A DNA stretch of 64,000 nt from Antilocapra americana (lineage: Eukaryota > Chordata > Mammalia > Artiodactyla > Antilocapridae). The stretch is from the NCBI GenBank assembly GCA_007570785.1, contig ML660777.1, positions 4,348,587 to 4,412,586 on the forward strand, given 5' to 3'. Positions within the stretch are counted from its first letter, which is position 1, and each line of letters opens with the position of its first letter. A program made the translations under genes and the position numbers. Under the pieces are notes generated by a model. The model was not told the origin of the DNA, made no database searches, and saw only the letters and a list, made by a program, of their open reading frames with translations. Shown in pieces: positions 22,961-34,468 of the stretch.

Positions 22961-24409
22961 TAAACATTGCTAATTCAGGATGGGGGGCATACAGGCATTT
23001 GGGGTTTTCATTTAACTGTTCTAAATTTTTTCTAATTTTTCAAATTAATTAGTTTTATTTTCCTGGTTCAAGATGGTGGAGTAGAAGGATGTGTATTCAT
23101 CTCCTTTTGTGAAAGCACCAAAATCACAACTAGCTGTTTAACAGTCATTGACAGGAGAATGCAGGAACCCACCAAAAAATAATACCCCGTATCCAAAGAC
23201 AAAGAAGAAGCTGCAGCAAGATGGCAGGAGGGGGCAAAATCACAATAAAACCAAAGCCCATACACAATGGGTGGGTGACCCACAAACTGGAAAACAATAA
23301 TACCAAAGAAGTTATCCCACTGTTGTGAAGAAGTCTTCCCACTGTTGTGAAAAATAATACTCAAGAAGACCTTTCCAGCGTGGGAATTGACAAAAGGAAT
23401 GGGAATCCTGAGGGAATCAGACCTTGAAGGCCAGCGGGAATTGATTACAGGACTTCCACAGGACCTGAGGAACCAGAGACTCCAGTCTTAGAGGGCACAA
23501 ATAACATCTTGCTTGCACCAAGACACAGAGGAAAGGAGCAGGGCCCCACAAGTTGTTGTTCAATTGATAACTTGCACCTGAATTTGCCATCCCATGGACT
23601 GCAGCATGCCAGACATCCCTGTCCTGCACTATATCCTGGAGTTTGCTAAAATGCATGTCCATTGAGTCAGTGATGCCATCCAACCATATCATCTGCCACC
23701 CCCTTCATAATCACACCCCCATATGTCACCCCCATAGGTCATATCATCCTGTCATACCCTTCTCCTCCTACCCTCAATCTTTCCCCAGCATTAGGGTCTT
23801 TTCCTATGAGTCGCCTCTTTGCATCAGGTGGCCAAAGTATTAGAGTTTCTGCTTCAGCTTCAGTCCTTCCAATGATCATTCAGGATTGACTTCCTTTAGG
23901 ATTGACTGGTTTAATCTCCTTGCTTGCTTCCCAAGGGACTCTCAAGAGTCTTCTCTAGCACCACAGTACAAAGGTACTCCTCCTTCTTTATGGTCCAACT
24001 CTCACATACGTATGACTACTGCAAAAGCCATTGCTTTGAGTATATGGACCTTTGTTGGCAAAGTGTTGTCTCTCCTTTTTATTTTTATTATTTTTTTTTT
24101 TTTAATAAATTTTTTTATTTTTTTAATTATTGTTTTAGCCATACATTGTTGTGATATCACCATGGGTTTACATATGCTTCCCCTCCGGGTCCCCCCTCCC
24201 TCCTCCCTCCCCCCAGGGAAATCTCGCTGCACCAGTCCCGAGCATCAATCCTGGGCTGGCGATTGATTAGACACATGACAATTAACATGCTTCAATGCCC
24301 TTCTCCCATATCATCCCACCCTTACCCTCATCCACAAAGTCCACAAGTCTATTCTATACATCTGCGTTCCTTTTGTTGTCTCCCATGTTGGGTTCTCATT
24401 ACTGTCTTT

Positions 24410-27400
24410 CTAAATTCCATATATATGTGTTAATATACTGTATTGTTGTTTTTGCTTCTGGCTTACTTCACTCTGGATAATGGGCTCCAGTTTCGTCCAT
24501 CTGAGTAGAATTGCTTCAAATGAATTTTTTTTTAATGCTGAGTAATATTCCATTGTGTATATATACCACAGCTTTCTTATCCATTCGTCAGTTGATGGGC
24601 ATCTAGGTTGCTTCCATGTCCTGGCTATTGTAAACAATGCAGCGATGAACATTGGGGTGCACGTGGCTCTTTCAATTCTGGTTTCCTCGGTGTATATGCC
24701 CAGCAGTGGGATTGCCGGGTCATATGGCAGGTCTATTTGCAGCTTTTTAAGGAACCTCCACACTGTTTTCCATAGTGGCTGTACTAGTTTGCATTCCCAC
24801 CAACAGTGTAAGAGGGTTCCCTTTTCTCCACATCCTCTCCAGCATTTATTGCTTGTAGACTTTTGGATGGCAGCCATTCTGACTGGTGTAAAGTGGTACC
24901 TCATTGTGGTTTTGATTTGCATTTCTCTGATAATGAGTGATGTTGAGCATCTTTTCATGTGTTTGTTAGCCATTTTTATATCTTCCTTGGAGAAATGTCT
25001 GTTAAGTTCTTTGGCCCACTTTTTAATTGGGTTGTTTATTTTTCTAGGATGGAGCTGCAGGAGTTGTTTGTAAATTTTTGAGATTAATTGTTTGTCTGTT
25101 GCTTCATTGGCTATTATTTTCTCCCATTCTGAAGGCTGTCTTTTCACCTTGCTTATAGTTTCCTTTGTTGTGCAAAAGCTTTTAATTTTAATTAGGTCCC
25201 ATTTGTTTATTCGTGTTTTTATTTCCAATATTCTGGGAGGTGGGTCATGGAGTATCCCGCTTTGGATTATAGCAGAGAGTGTTTTGCCTATGTTATCCTC
25301 TAGGAGTTTTATAGTTTCTGGTCTTATGCTTAGATCTTTGATCCATTTTGAGTTTATCTTTGTGCATGGTGTTAGAAAGTGATCTAGTTTCATTCTTTTA
25401 CAAGTGGCTGTCCAGTTTTCCCAGCACCACTTGTTAAAGAGGTTGTCTTTTTTCCATTGTATATTCTTGCCTCCTTTGTCAAAGATAAGGTGTCCATAGA
25501 TGCGTGGATTTATCTCTGGGCTTTCTATTCTGTTCCATTGATCTATGTTTCTGTCTTTGTGCCAGTACCATACTGTCTTAATGACTGTGGATTTGTAGTA
25601 TAGCCTAAAGTCAGGTAGGTTGATTCCGCCAGTTCCATTCTTCTTTCTCAAGATTGCTTTGGCTATACGAGGTTTTTTGTATTTCCATACAAATTGAGAA
25701 ATTATTTGTTCTAATTCTTTGAAGAAGACCTCTGGTAGCTTGATAGGAATTGCATTGAATCTATAGATTGCTTTAGGTAGTATACTCATTTTCACTATAT
25801 TGATTCTTCCAATCCATGAGCATGGTACATTTCTCCATCTGTTTGTGTCCTCCTTGATTTCTTTCATCAGTGTTCTATAGTTTTCTATATACAAGTCTTT
25901 TGATTCTTTAGGTAGAAATACTCCTAAGTATTTTATTCTTTTTGTTTCGATGGTGAATGGGATTGTTTCCTTAATTTCTCTTTCTGATTTCTCACTGTTA
26001 GTGTATAGGAATGCCAGGGATTTCTGTGTGTTGATTTTGTATCCTGAAACTTTGCTATATTCACTGATTAGCTCTAGTAATTTTCTCGTAGAGTCTTTAG
26101 GGTTTTCAATATAGAGGATCATGTCATCAGCAAACAGAGAGAGTTTTACTTCTTCTTTTCCAATCTGTATTCCTTTGATTTCTTTATCTGCTCTGATTGC
26201 TGTGGCCAAAACTTCCAAAACTATGTTGAATAGTAGTGGTGAGAGTGGGCACCCTTGTCTTGTCCCTGATTTCAGGGGGAATGCTTCCAGTTTTTCACCA
26301 TTGAGGATAATGTTTGCTGTGGGTTTGTCATATATAGCTTTTATTATGTTGAGGTATGTTCCTTCTATTCCTGCTTTTTGGAGGGTTTTTATCATAAATG
26401 GATGTTGAATTTTGTCAAAGGCTTTCTCTGCATCTATTGAGATAATCATGTAATTTTTATTTTTTAATTTGTTAATGTGGTGTATTACATTGATCGATTT
26501 ACGAATATTGAAGAATCCTTGCATCCCTGGGATAAAGCCTACTTGATCATGATGTATGATCTTTTTGATGTGTTGTTGGATTCTATTTGCTAGAATTTTG
26601 TTGAGGATTTTTGCGTCTAAGTTCATCAGTGATATTGGCCTGTAGTTTTCTTTTTTTGTGGCATCTTTGCCAGGTTTTGGAATTAGGGTGATGGAGGCCT
26701 CATAGAATGAGTTTGGAAGTTTACCTTCGTCTGCAATTTTCTGGAAGAGTTTGAGTAGAATAGGTGTTAGCTCTTCTCTAAATTTTTGGTAGAATTCAGC
26801 TGTGAAGCCATCTGGTCCTGGGCTTTTGTTTTTTGGAAGATTTCTGATTACGGTTTCAATTTCCGTGCTTGTGATGGGTCTATTAATATTATCTATCTCT
26901 TCCTGGTTTAGTCTTGGAAAGTTGTACTTTTCTAGGAATTTGTCCATTTCATCCAAATTGTCCAGTTTATTTGCATATAGTTGCTGATAATAGTCTCTTA
27001 TGATCCTTTGTATTTCTGTGTTTTCTGTTGTGATCTCTCCGTTTTCATTTCTAATTCTGTTGATTTGGTTCTTCTCCCTTTGTTTCTTGATGAGTCTGGC
27101 TAACGGTTTGTCAATTTTATTTATCTTCTCAAAGAACCAGCTTTTGGCTTGGTTGATTTTTGCTATGGTCACTTTTATTCCTTTGCATTAATTTCTGCCC
27201 TGATCTTTAAGATTTCTTTCCTTCTACTAGACCTGGGCTTCTGCATCTCTTCCCTTTCTAGTTGCTTTAGGTGTATAGTAAGGTCATTTATTTGATTTTT
27301 CTCTTGTTTCCTGAGGTGAGCTTGTATTGCTATGAACTTTCCCCTTAGCATTGCTTTCACAGTGTCCCATAGGTTTTGAGCTGTTGTGTTTTCATTTTCA

Positions 27401-28227
27401 TTCGTTTCCATGCATAACTGAATTTCATTTTTAATTTCTTCTGCGATTTGTTGGTTATTCAGCAGTGTGTTGTTGAGCCTCCATATGTTGGAAGTTTTGA
27501 GAGGTTTTCTCCTGTAGTTGATATCTAATCTCACTGCATTGTGGTCAGAAAAGATGCTTGGGATGATTTCAATATTTTTGAATTTATCAAGGTTAGATTT
27601 ATGGCCCAGGATGTGATCTATCCTGGAGAAGGTCCCGTGTGCACTTGAGAAAAAGGTGAAATTCCTTGTTTTGGGGTGGAATGACCTATAGATATCAATT
27701 AGGTCTAGTTGGTCTATTGTTTCATTTAAAGTTTGAATTTCCTTGTTACTTTTCTGTCTAGTTGATCTATCCATTGGTGTGAGTGGTGTATTAAAGTCTC
27801 CTGCTATTATTGTGTTGTTGTTGATTTCCCCTTTCATATTTGTTAGCATTTGCCTTACATATTGTGGAGCTCCTATGTTAGGTGCATAAATATTTATAAT
27901 TGTTATTTCTTCTTCCTGGATTGATCCTTTGATCATTATGTAATGTCCATCTTTATCTCTTTTCACTGCCTTTATTTTAAAGTCTACTTTATCAGATATG
28001 AGTATTGCCACTCCTGCTTTCTTTTGGTCTTTATTTGCATGGAATATCTTTTTCCAGCCTTTAACTTTCAGTCTATATGTGTCCCTAGGTTTGAGGTGGG
28101 TCTCTTGTAGACAACATATATAGGGGTCTTGTTTCTGTATCCAATCGGCCAATCTTTGTCTTTTGGTTGGGGCATTCAGCCCGTTTACATTTAAGGTAAT
28201 TATTGATAAGTATGATCCCGCTGCCAT
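24410..28227 (-). pseudogene. ORF2: L1-BT ORF2 (endonuclease/reverse transcriptase), one frameshift
   Basis: ORF2p nicks target DNA and copies L1 RNA at the nick. ATG at 28227 opens an apurinic-type endonuclease domain (about residues 1-240) with the expected catalytic pieces: TLNVNGLN, LQETHL, AGDFNT, SRIDHI and SDHNAV. The frame ends at a TAA at 27175-27177. In the neighbouring frame it continues from about 27172 to 24410 with no further stop: reverse transcriptase with [12 protein letters not shown] and the FADD active site at 26123-26134, and a C-terminal Cys/His segment ([14 protein letters not shown]). The total of 3,818 bases is one short of a multiple of three, so a single-base deletion near 27175 explains the break. 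As it stands the gene would give only an endonuclease fragment of 350 residues. Confidence 0.95.
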
Positions 28228-28278
28228 TTATTTTATTGTTTTGGGCTCCAGATTATCTATCCCATCGGTGTTTCCTAT

Positions 28279-29205
28279 CTAGGAAAGATCCTTTAGCATT
28301 CGTTGGAGGGCTGGTTTGGTGTTGCTAAATTCTCTCAGTTTCTGCTTGTCTGAGAAAATTTTGAATTCTCCTTCAAATTTGAATGAGATCCTTGCTGGGT
28401 AGAGTAGTCGGGGTTGTAGATTGTTTTCTTCCATGACTTTAAGTATGTTTTGCCATTCCCTTCTGGCCTGAAGCGTTTCTGATGAGAGATCAGCTGTTAT
28501 CCTTATGGGATTCCCCTTGTGAGTTATCTTTTGCTTCTCCCTTGCTGCTTTTAATATTTGGTCTTTGTATTTGATATTTGCCAATTTGATTAATATGTGT
28601 CTTGGGGTGTCCCGCTTGGGGTTCATTCTATTTGGGATTCTCTGTGTTTCTTGGACCTGAGTGGCTATTTGCTTCCCCAATTTAGGGAAGTTTTCTACAA
28701 TTATCTCTTCAAGAATTTTCTGATGGTCTTTCTTTTTGTCTTCTTCTTCTGGGACTCCTATGATTCGAATATTGGTGCGTTTAATATTGTCCCAGAGGTC
28801 TCTAAGGTTGTCTTCATTTCTTTTAATTCTTTTTTCATTTTTCCTTTCTGTTTCATTTATTTCTGTCATTCTGTCTTCTATCTCACTTATTCTGTCTTCT
28901 ATCTCTGTTATTCTACTGTTGGTTCCCTCCAGAGTGTTTTTGATCTCATTTATTGCATTATTCATTGTATTTTGTCTCTTTTTCATTTCTTCTAAATCTT
29001 TGTTAAAGCTTACCTGCATCTTCTCAATCCTTGCCTGCAGGTTATTGAGCTGTAACTCCAACTTATTTTCCAGGTTTTGGATCATTTTCACTATCATTAT
29101 TCGGAATTCTTTGTCAGGTAGACTTCCTATCTCTTCGTCTTTTGTTTGGTCTAGGGGGTATTTATCCTGTTCCTTTACTTGCTGGGTATTTCTCTGCCTT
29201 TTCAT
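28279..29205 (-). CDS. ORF1: L1-BT ORF1 protein, 308 residues, intact
   Basis: ORF1p is the RNA-binding, nucleic-acid chaperone protein of L1 and forms trimers that coat L1 RNA in the cytoplasm. The frame opens at an ATG (MKRQRNTQQVKEQDK) and is uninterrupted to the stop at 28279. About residues 45-145 form a heptad-rich coiled coil (ITEIEDRISEIEDRMTEI). This is followed by an RRM-like domain (NIRIIGVPEEED at about 155-166) and a C-terminal domain ending in RPLL-type sequence (LQPRLLYPARISFKFEGE). Length and order agree with mammalian ORF1p. The ORF2 start is 51 bp downstream. An intact frame suggests a fairly recent insertion. Confidence 0.93.
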   Translation of the reverse strand: MKRQRNTQQVKEQDKYPLDQTKDEEIGSLPDKEFRIMIVKMIQNLENKLELQLNNLQARIEKMQVSFNKDLEEMKKRQNTMNNAINEIKNTLEGTNSRITEIEDRISEIEDRMTEINETERKNEKRIKRNEDNLRDLWDNIKRTNIRIIGVPEEEDKKKDHQKILEEIIVENFPKLGKQIATQVQETQRIPNRMNPKRDTPRHILIKLANIKYKDQILKAAREKQKITHKGNPIRITADLSSETLQARREWQNILKVMEENNLQPRLLYPARISFKFEGEFKIFSDKQKLREFSNTKPALQRMLKDLS

Positions 29206-31075
29206 CTTGTTTATCTTGCTGTGTTGTCCCTTTATTGTGGGGATTCCTCTCTATAGGAGGGGTTGGATGCGTGGTTTGTCGAAGTTTCCTGGGTGGAAAG
29301 GCTTGTGTGGTTTTCTGGTGGGTGAGTCTAGGTTTCCTCACTGTTACTAGCAAGAGATAAGAATGGGGAGAAAGCAGTCAAGCCAATGATCTCATTCCCA
29401 GGTAGCAGTGGGTACTGGTGCTTGGATCTTGAAAGGTACAAAGTTGATACCAGGTACTAATGAGCAAAGATTAAAAATCTAGAGTAAAGACTGGGTTCTC
29501 AAAAATACTTAAAAAAAAAAAAACCGGAAAATAAAAATAAAGGAGAAAAAAGAAATAAGAAGAAGAAAAAAAAAAAATAGCAAGGTCATATGGGACTTAA
29601 AAATTCTAAAAAAAAAAAAAAAAGAAGAAGAAAAAGAAAAAAACAAGAAAGAAAAAACAATATATATATATATAAGAGTTTTAAAAATTTAAAAGATGTT
29701 CCTAGTACAGTTATATTGAAGGCTTTCTCTGGTGCTGGTGCATTCGGTGAAGGGAAGGGTCTGTAGATTTTCAGATGATTCCCTGGTCCGGCTTCTCCTT
29801 TTCACAGACTTATAAACTTCTTTCTATGCAGTTATCGCCACCTGCAGGGCTTTAATTTGCTTCTCCTGTCTGTTTCAAAGCTGTTCTGTTAGCGTCTTCT
29901 GTCTGCTGGTCTTTTAAGTGTCTATTCAGCGGTTTGGAGTTTGCCCTGCTCCTGGTGAGAGGGCTTACCCCGCCCCCTCTGCTCAGGCTCTCTGTCGTCT
30001 GCCCAGCAAAGTTGGGGGGTGGGGCTTCTCCCCTCCCCCGGCCCAGCCGCTCTCTATGCAGTCTGTTCTACCTGCAGGGATTTAATTTTGGAGTTTGCCC
30101 TGCTCCTGGTGAGAGGGCTTCCCCCGCCCCTTCTGCTCAGGCTCTCTGNNNNNNNNNNTCACAGTCCTACAGTCTCTTTTCTATGCAGTCTGATCTACCG
30201 GCAGAGATTTAATTTTGGAGTTTGCCCTGCTCCTGATGAGAGGGCTTCCCCCGCCCCTTCTGCTCAGGCTCTCTGTCGTCCGCCCAGCAGTTGGGGAGTG
30301 GGGCTTCTCCTCTCTCCCGGCCCGGCCGCTCTGTTTTCTCTGCGTGCAGCTGAGCACTCCTTCTAAGGTGTATACAGCACCGATCTGTCCAGAATCCCCA
30401 GAAGTCGTGGTTAGCCTCCCCGGGGCTGGGTTGGGTTATGCCCACTGCTCTCAGGCGGGGGTTGGGCCGGTCCGCAGCCCTCAGCTGCCCAGCCTCTCTG
30501 TTGACTCCTCACCGCCCTTTGTTTTGTGCACGGACCTGGGGGGGAGAGGGAGCTTTTCCTGGAAGGTTAGGTCCCTCAGGCTGCTCCGTTCCCTGAGCCC
30601 AAGGCCCGCCCCTCCCTGAGCAGGAGCAGTCTGCTTCGGCTGTGCTGCTGCTCTCGGCTGTTCCTTGTAGCTAGAGACGAACCTTGCAGGGCTTAGCTAT
30701 TAATCTGCTTCTGCTCTCAGCTATATTGCTCTCCAAGATCCACCGCAGATCTGCCAGAGAGAATGCTCCCTGGTATTCAGAAACCTTTCTCCTCTTTTTT
30801 TTTTTTTTTTTTTTCCTCTTTATTCCAGACTCCCCTTCCGGGACGGAACCCGTCCCCAGCTCTTTGTCTCTCCCTCTACTTTTTTTTCTTTTCTTTCTTT
30901 TGTCCTACCTCCTCCCGTCGGCACTGGGTCGCCTCTCCAGATGCCCGATGTCCTCTGCCAGCATTCAGTTCCTGTTTTTTGGAGTTTGCTCGGCCTTTAA
31001 AAGTCCTTTTGGTATATTTATTGGGGAGAGAGTGTTCTCCCCGTCCTATTCCTCCGCCATCTTAGTTTCTCCCCC
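29206..31075 (-). promoter_or_regulatory. L1-BT 5' UTR and internal promoter
   Basis: About 1.87 kb lies upstream of ORF1. The outer 1 kb is GC- and CpG-richer and holds partial tandem repeats (29933-30360). The inner part (29510-29680) is a strong purine tract on the plus strand. The motif AAGATGGCGG is at 31063-31054 on the minus strand, 13 bases inside the element. This is the position and sequence of the YY1 site that sets the start of transcription in human L1 (established for human; inferred here). Confidence 0.75.
29933..30360 (-). repeat. Partial tandem repeats in L1 5' UTR, with a 10-N gap
   Basis: Three copies begin with tttggagtttgccctgctcc on the plus strand, at 29933, 30087 and 30214. 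The spacing is 154 bp and then 127 bp. The short interval contains the gap at 30149-30158 (ten Ns). The sequence after the gap (tcacagtcctacagtctc) does not match the other copies at that point, so the middle copy is probably incompletely assembled. Confidence 0.9.
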
Positions 31076-32633
31076 TGTCTCTCCTTTTTAATACGCTGTC
31101 TAGGTTTGTCACAGCTTTTCTTCCAAGGAGCAAGCGTCCTTTAATTTCATGGCTGCAGTCATCATCCACAGTGATTTTTGAACCCCAGAAAATAAAGTCT
31201 GTCACTGATTTCATTGTTTCCCCATTTATTTTCCATGAAGTGATGGGACCAGATGCCATAATCTTAGGTTTTTGAATGTTGAGTTTCAAGCCAGCTTTTT
31301 CATTCTCCTCTTTCACCTTCATCAAGAGGCTCTGTAGTTCTTCTTCACTTTCTGCCATCACAGTGGTGGTGTCTGCATATCTAAGGTTGTTGATATTTCT
31401 CCTGGTAATCTTGATTCCAGCTTGTGATTCATCCAGCCAGGCATTTTGCATGGTGTACTCTGCATATAAGTTAAATTAGCAGGGTGACAATATATAGCCT
31501 TGACATACTCCTTTCCCAATATTGAACAAGTCCATTGTTCCATTTCTATTTCTAATGGTTGCTTCTTGACCTGCACATAGGTTTCTCAGAGGCAGATAAG
31601 GTGTTCTGGTAGTCCCATCTCTTTAAGAATTTTCCACAGTTTCTTGTGATTTACATAGTCAAAGGCTTTAGCATAGTCAATGAAGCAAAAGTACATGTTT
31701 TTCTGGAATTCTCTTGCTTTTTCTATGATCCAACAGATATTGGCAATTTGGTCTCTGGTTCCTCTGCCTTTTCTAAATCCAGCTTGTACATCTGGAAGTT
31801 CTCAGTTCATGTACTGTTGAAGCCTAACTTGAAGAATTTTGAGTATTCTGTTGCTAGCATGTGAGATGAGCTCAGCAGTATGGTAGTTTGAGCATTCTTT
31901 GGCATTGCCTTTTTTTGCAATTGGAATGAAAATTGACCTTTTCCAGTCCTGTGGGCACTGTGTTTTTCCAAATTTGCTGGCATACTGAGTGTAGCACTTT
32001 AACAACATCATCCTCTAGGATTTGAAATAGCTCAGCTGGAATTCCATCACCTCCACTAGCTTTGTTCTTAGTAATGCTTCGTAAGGACCGCTTGACTTCA
32101 CATCCCCGGATGTCTGGCTCCAGGTTGGTGACCCCATAGAGACTGAACCAAAACTAGCTGCTAGTGTTGGAGTGTCTCTGTGGAGGCATGGGTTTGCAGG
32201 GGCTAACCACATGGACAGAGAAACTGGCAGCAGCAGTCCTGGAAGTTTCCCCTTGGCTTAAGCCTTCTTCGAGTTCTCCATTAACCCTACAATAGAGCCC
32301 ATGGACTCCAGGGCTGGGTTGCCTCAGCCCAAACAATTAAGAGGGAGGGAGCACAACCCCACCCATTAGCAGATAACTGGACTAAAGATTTGCTGAGCAA
32401 GGCCCTGCCCACCAGAGCAAGGCCCAGTTTTTCCCACCACCAGTCTCTCATATCAGCAAGTTTACACAAGCCTCTAAGCCTCATCCATCAAAGGGAGACA
32501 GAAGAAGCAAGAAGAACCACAGTTCCACAGTGGTTAGGACAAAAACCACATTACAGAAAATTAATCAGGATGAAAATGCAGAAAGTTATGTCCCAGATGA
32601 AGGGACAAAACAAAACCTCAGAAAAACAACTAA

Positions 32634-33780
32634 ATGGAGATAGACAACCTTCCAGAAAAAGAACTGAGAATAATAATAGCAAACATGATCCAGGATCTTA
32701 AGAAAACAATGGAGAAGATGCAAGAAATGTTTATCAAAGACCTAGAAGAACTAAAGAACAAACAAACAAAGATGAAAAATATATTAGAAGGAATCAACAG
32801 CAGAATAACTGAGGCAGGAGAATGAATAAATGGCCTATAGAACAGAATGGTGGAAGTCACTGCCACAGAACATAATATAGGAAAAAGAATGAAAATTAAA
32901 AATGAAGACAGCCTAAGAGACCTCTGAAAGTGAAAGAGAGAGTTGCTCAGTCATGTCCGACTCTGCAATCCCATGGACTATACAGTCCATGAAGTTCTCC
33001 AGGCCCACTGGAGTGGGTAGCCTTGCCCTTCTTCAGGGGATCTTCCCAACACAGAGATTGAACCCAGGTCTCCCAAATTGCTGGCAGATTCTTTACCAGC
33101 TGAGCCACAAGGGAAGGCCAAGAATACTGAAGTGGGTAGCCTATCCCTTCTCCAGCAGATCTTCTCGACCCAGGAACTGAACTGGGGTCTCCTGCATTGC
33201 AGGTGGGTTCTTTACCAACTGAGCTATCAGGGAAGCTGGGACAACATTAAATGCACCAACATTTGCATTTTAGGGGTCCCAGGAGGAGAAGAAAAAGAGA
33301 AAGGAACTGAGAAAATATTTGAAGAGTTAATAGCTGAAAACTTCCCTAAGATGGGAAAGGAAATAGTCAAGTCCAGGAAGCACAGAGAGTCCCAGTCAGG
33401 ATAAATCCAAGGAGGAACACACCAAGACACGTAGTAATCAAACTGACAAAAATTAAAGACAAAGATAAAATATTAATGGCAACAAGAGAAAACCAGCAAA
33501 TAACATACAAGGAAACTCTCATCAGGCTATCTGCTGATTTCTCAACAGGAGCTCTACAAGCCAGAAAGGAATGGGATGATATATTTAAAGTGATAAAAAG
33601 AGAATAACCTACAACCAAGAATACTCTACCTAGCAAAACTCTCATTCAGATTTGATGGAGAAATCAAAAGCTTTCCAGACAAGAAAAAGCTAATAGAATT
33701 TAGCGCCAAAAAATCAACTTTACAACAAATCCTAAAGGAGCTTCTCAAGGCAGGAAACACAAGACAAGGAAAAGACCTAC
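32634..33780 (+). pseudogene. Broken ORF1 of the older L1
   Basis: Fragments MEIDNLPEKELRIIIANMIQ, ILEGINSRITEA, then after a SINE WDNIKCTNICILGVPGGEEK and NFPKMGKEIV align in order with the intact ORF1 at 28279-29205 (DEEIGSLPDKEFRIMIVKMI, NIRIIGVPEEED, NFPKLGKQIA). Several stops and a SINE at 32928-33235 destroy the frame. It cannot make a full protein. Confidence 0.9.
32928..33235 (-). mobile_element. Bov-tA SINE with a duplicated head segment
   Basis: An antisense copy with body tgctcagtcatgtccgac and a first head ending ctgagccacaagggaag near 33117. A second body/head piece follows (aagaatactgaagtgggtag ... ctgagctatcagggaagc). The double-headed form is common among Bov-tA subfamilies. 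It sits in ORF1 of the older L1 between RDL and WDN codons. Confidence 0.9.
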
Positions 33781-33905
33781 AGAAAACAAACCCAAATCAA
33801 TAAACAAAATGGTAATAGGATCATATATATCAATAATTGTCTTAATTGTAAATGGATTAAATGTACCAACCAAAACACATAGCCTGGCTGATTGGATAGA
33901 AACAT

Positions 33906-34317
33906 GTGGATGTATGCACTTCCACTTACCACATCATTCTGCTTGACACCCCTCCAATTGTATGTAATTATTTTATATTGTTAGGTTAACCTTGTTTCCA
34001 TTATGGCTTGCAACTGTAATGATCTTTTTTGTTTTGGTCTGGCTATTGATTGTGAAAAATGACTAATGTCTTATACTATTGTAATTTTTGCTTAATACAA
34101 TAATTGCATTATAATTGGCCAACAGAAAATATTAGAATTCTATATCATTAAAACTACCATTTAATAAAAAAAAAGCCTTTAATCACTTTTTAAAAATTCA
34201 GACACATATCAGAATTACCTTGGAACTTTCTGAAAAATATAAATAGCCAGGTATTGATTTTTTTTCATCCAATGCTCCAGTTATGTTTCTAATGAGCAGC
34301 CATATTTAAAAATAACT
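33906..34317. other. Unassigned stretch after the L1 break
   Basis: L1 similarity ends abruptly at about 33905. The AT-rich sequence that follows shows nothing I recognise. Confidence 0.5.
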
Positions 34318-34329
34318 GGATTATATGAC

Positions 34330-34456
34330 TGGAGAAGGAAATGGCAACCCACTGCAGTATTCTTGCCTGGAGAATCCCATGGACAGAGGAGCCTGGCAGG
34401 CCATGGTCCATGAGGCCACAGAGAGTCGACTACAACTGAAGCAACTAAGGATGCAT
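34330..34456 (+). mobile_element. Bov-A/Bov-tA SINE, 5'-truncated
   Basis: The Bov-A body (gagaaggaaatggcaaccca...agcaactaaggatgcat) is flanked by ggattatatgac (34318-34329) and ggactatatgac (34457-34468), a 12-bp duplication with one mismatch. Confidence 0.93.
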
Positions 34457-34468
34457 GGACTATATGAC

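Larger units (their letters stand above)
24082..31075 (-). mobile_element. Full-length L1-BT retrotransposon, about 7 kb
   Basis: The minus strand holds a complete L1: 5' end gggggagaaactaagatgg at 31075, a long GC-rich 5' UTR, ORF1 (29205-28279), a 51-bp spacer, ORF2 (28227-24410, one frameshift), a 3' UTR and a poly(A) near 24082-24103. The perfect 15-bp duplication tgtctctccttttta at 24067-24081 and 31076-31090 shows it inserted into a BovB by target-primed reverse transcription. It is the best preserved element in the window. A ten-N assembly gap lies in its 5' UTR. Confidence 0.97.
23551..32131 (-). mobile_element. BovB LINE split by a full-length L1-BT
   Basis: The antisense BovB runs 23551-24081 and resumes at 31091-32131, about 1.57 kb in all. 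It covers the 3' tail, the C-terminal frame and part of the reverse transcriptase (HTGERSNANI-like region decayed by stops). Degenerate repeats ccccaca (23544-23550) and ccccata (32133-32139) mark its own insertion into the older L1. The break in the middle carries the 15-bp duplication of the L1-BT. Confidence 0.92.
23061..33905 (+). mobile_element. Older cetartiodactyl L1, 5' part, split by a nested BovB/L1-BT block
   Basis: The element begins near 23061 with the L1 5' UTR (caagatggtggagtagaagg) and runs to 23550. It resumes at 32132 (accccatagagactgaacc) with the rest of the 5' UTR, a broken ORF1 (32634-33780) and the first bases of ORF2 (taaatggattaaatgtacca), then stops near 33905. Joining the two ends across 23550/32132 restores continuous L1 sequence. 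The body of ORF2 and the 3' end are missing. A Bov-tA interrupts ORF1. Confidence 0.9.

Noticed and set aside
24555..29360. Many plus-strand open frames of 60-200 codons
   Set aside because: All are antisense to L1-BT ORF1 and ORF2, whose minus-strand frames carry the recognisable motifs.
30684..31091. Phe/Ser-rich plus-strand frame
   Set aside because: It is antisense to the L1-BT 5' UTR and its T-rich runs, and crosses the L1/BovB boundary.
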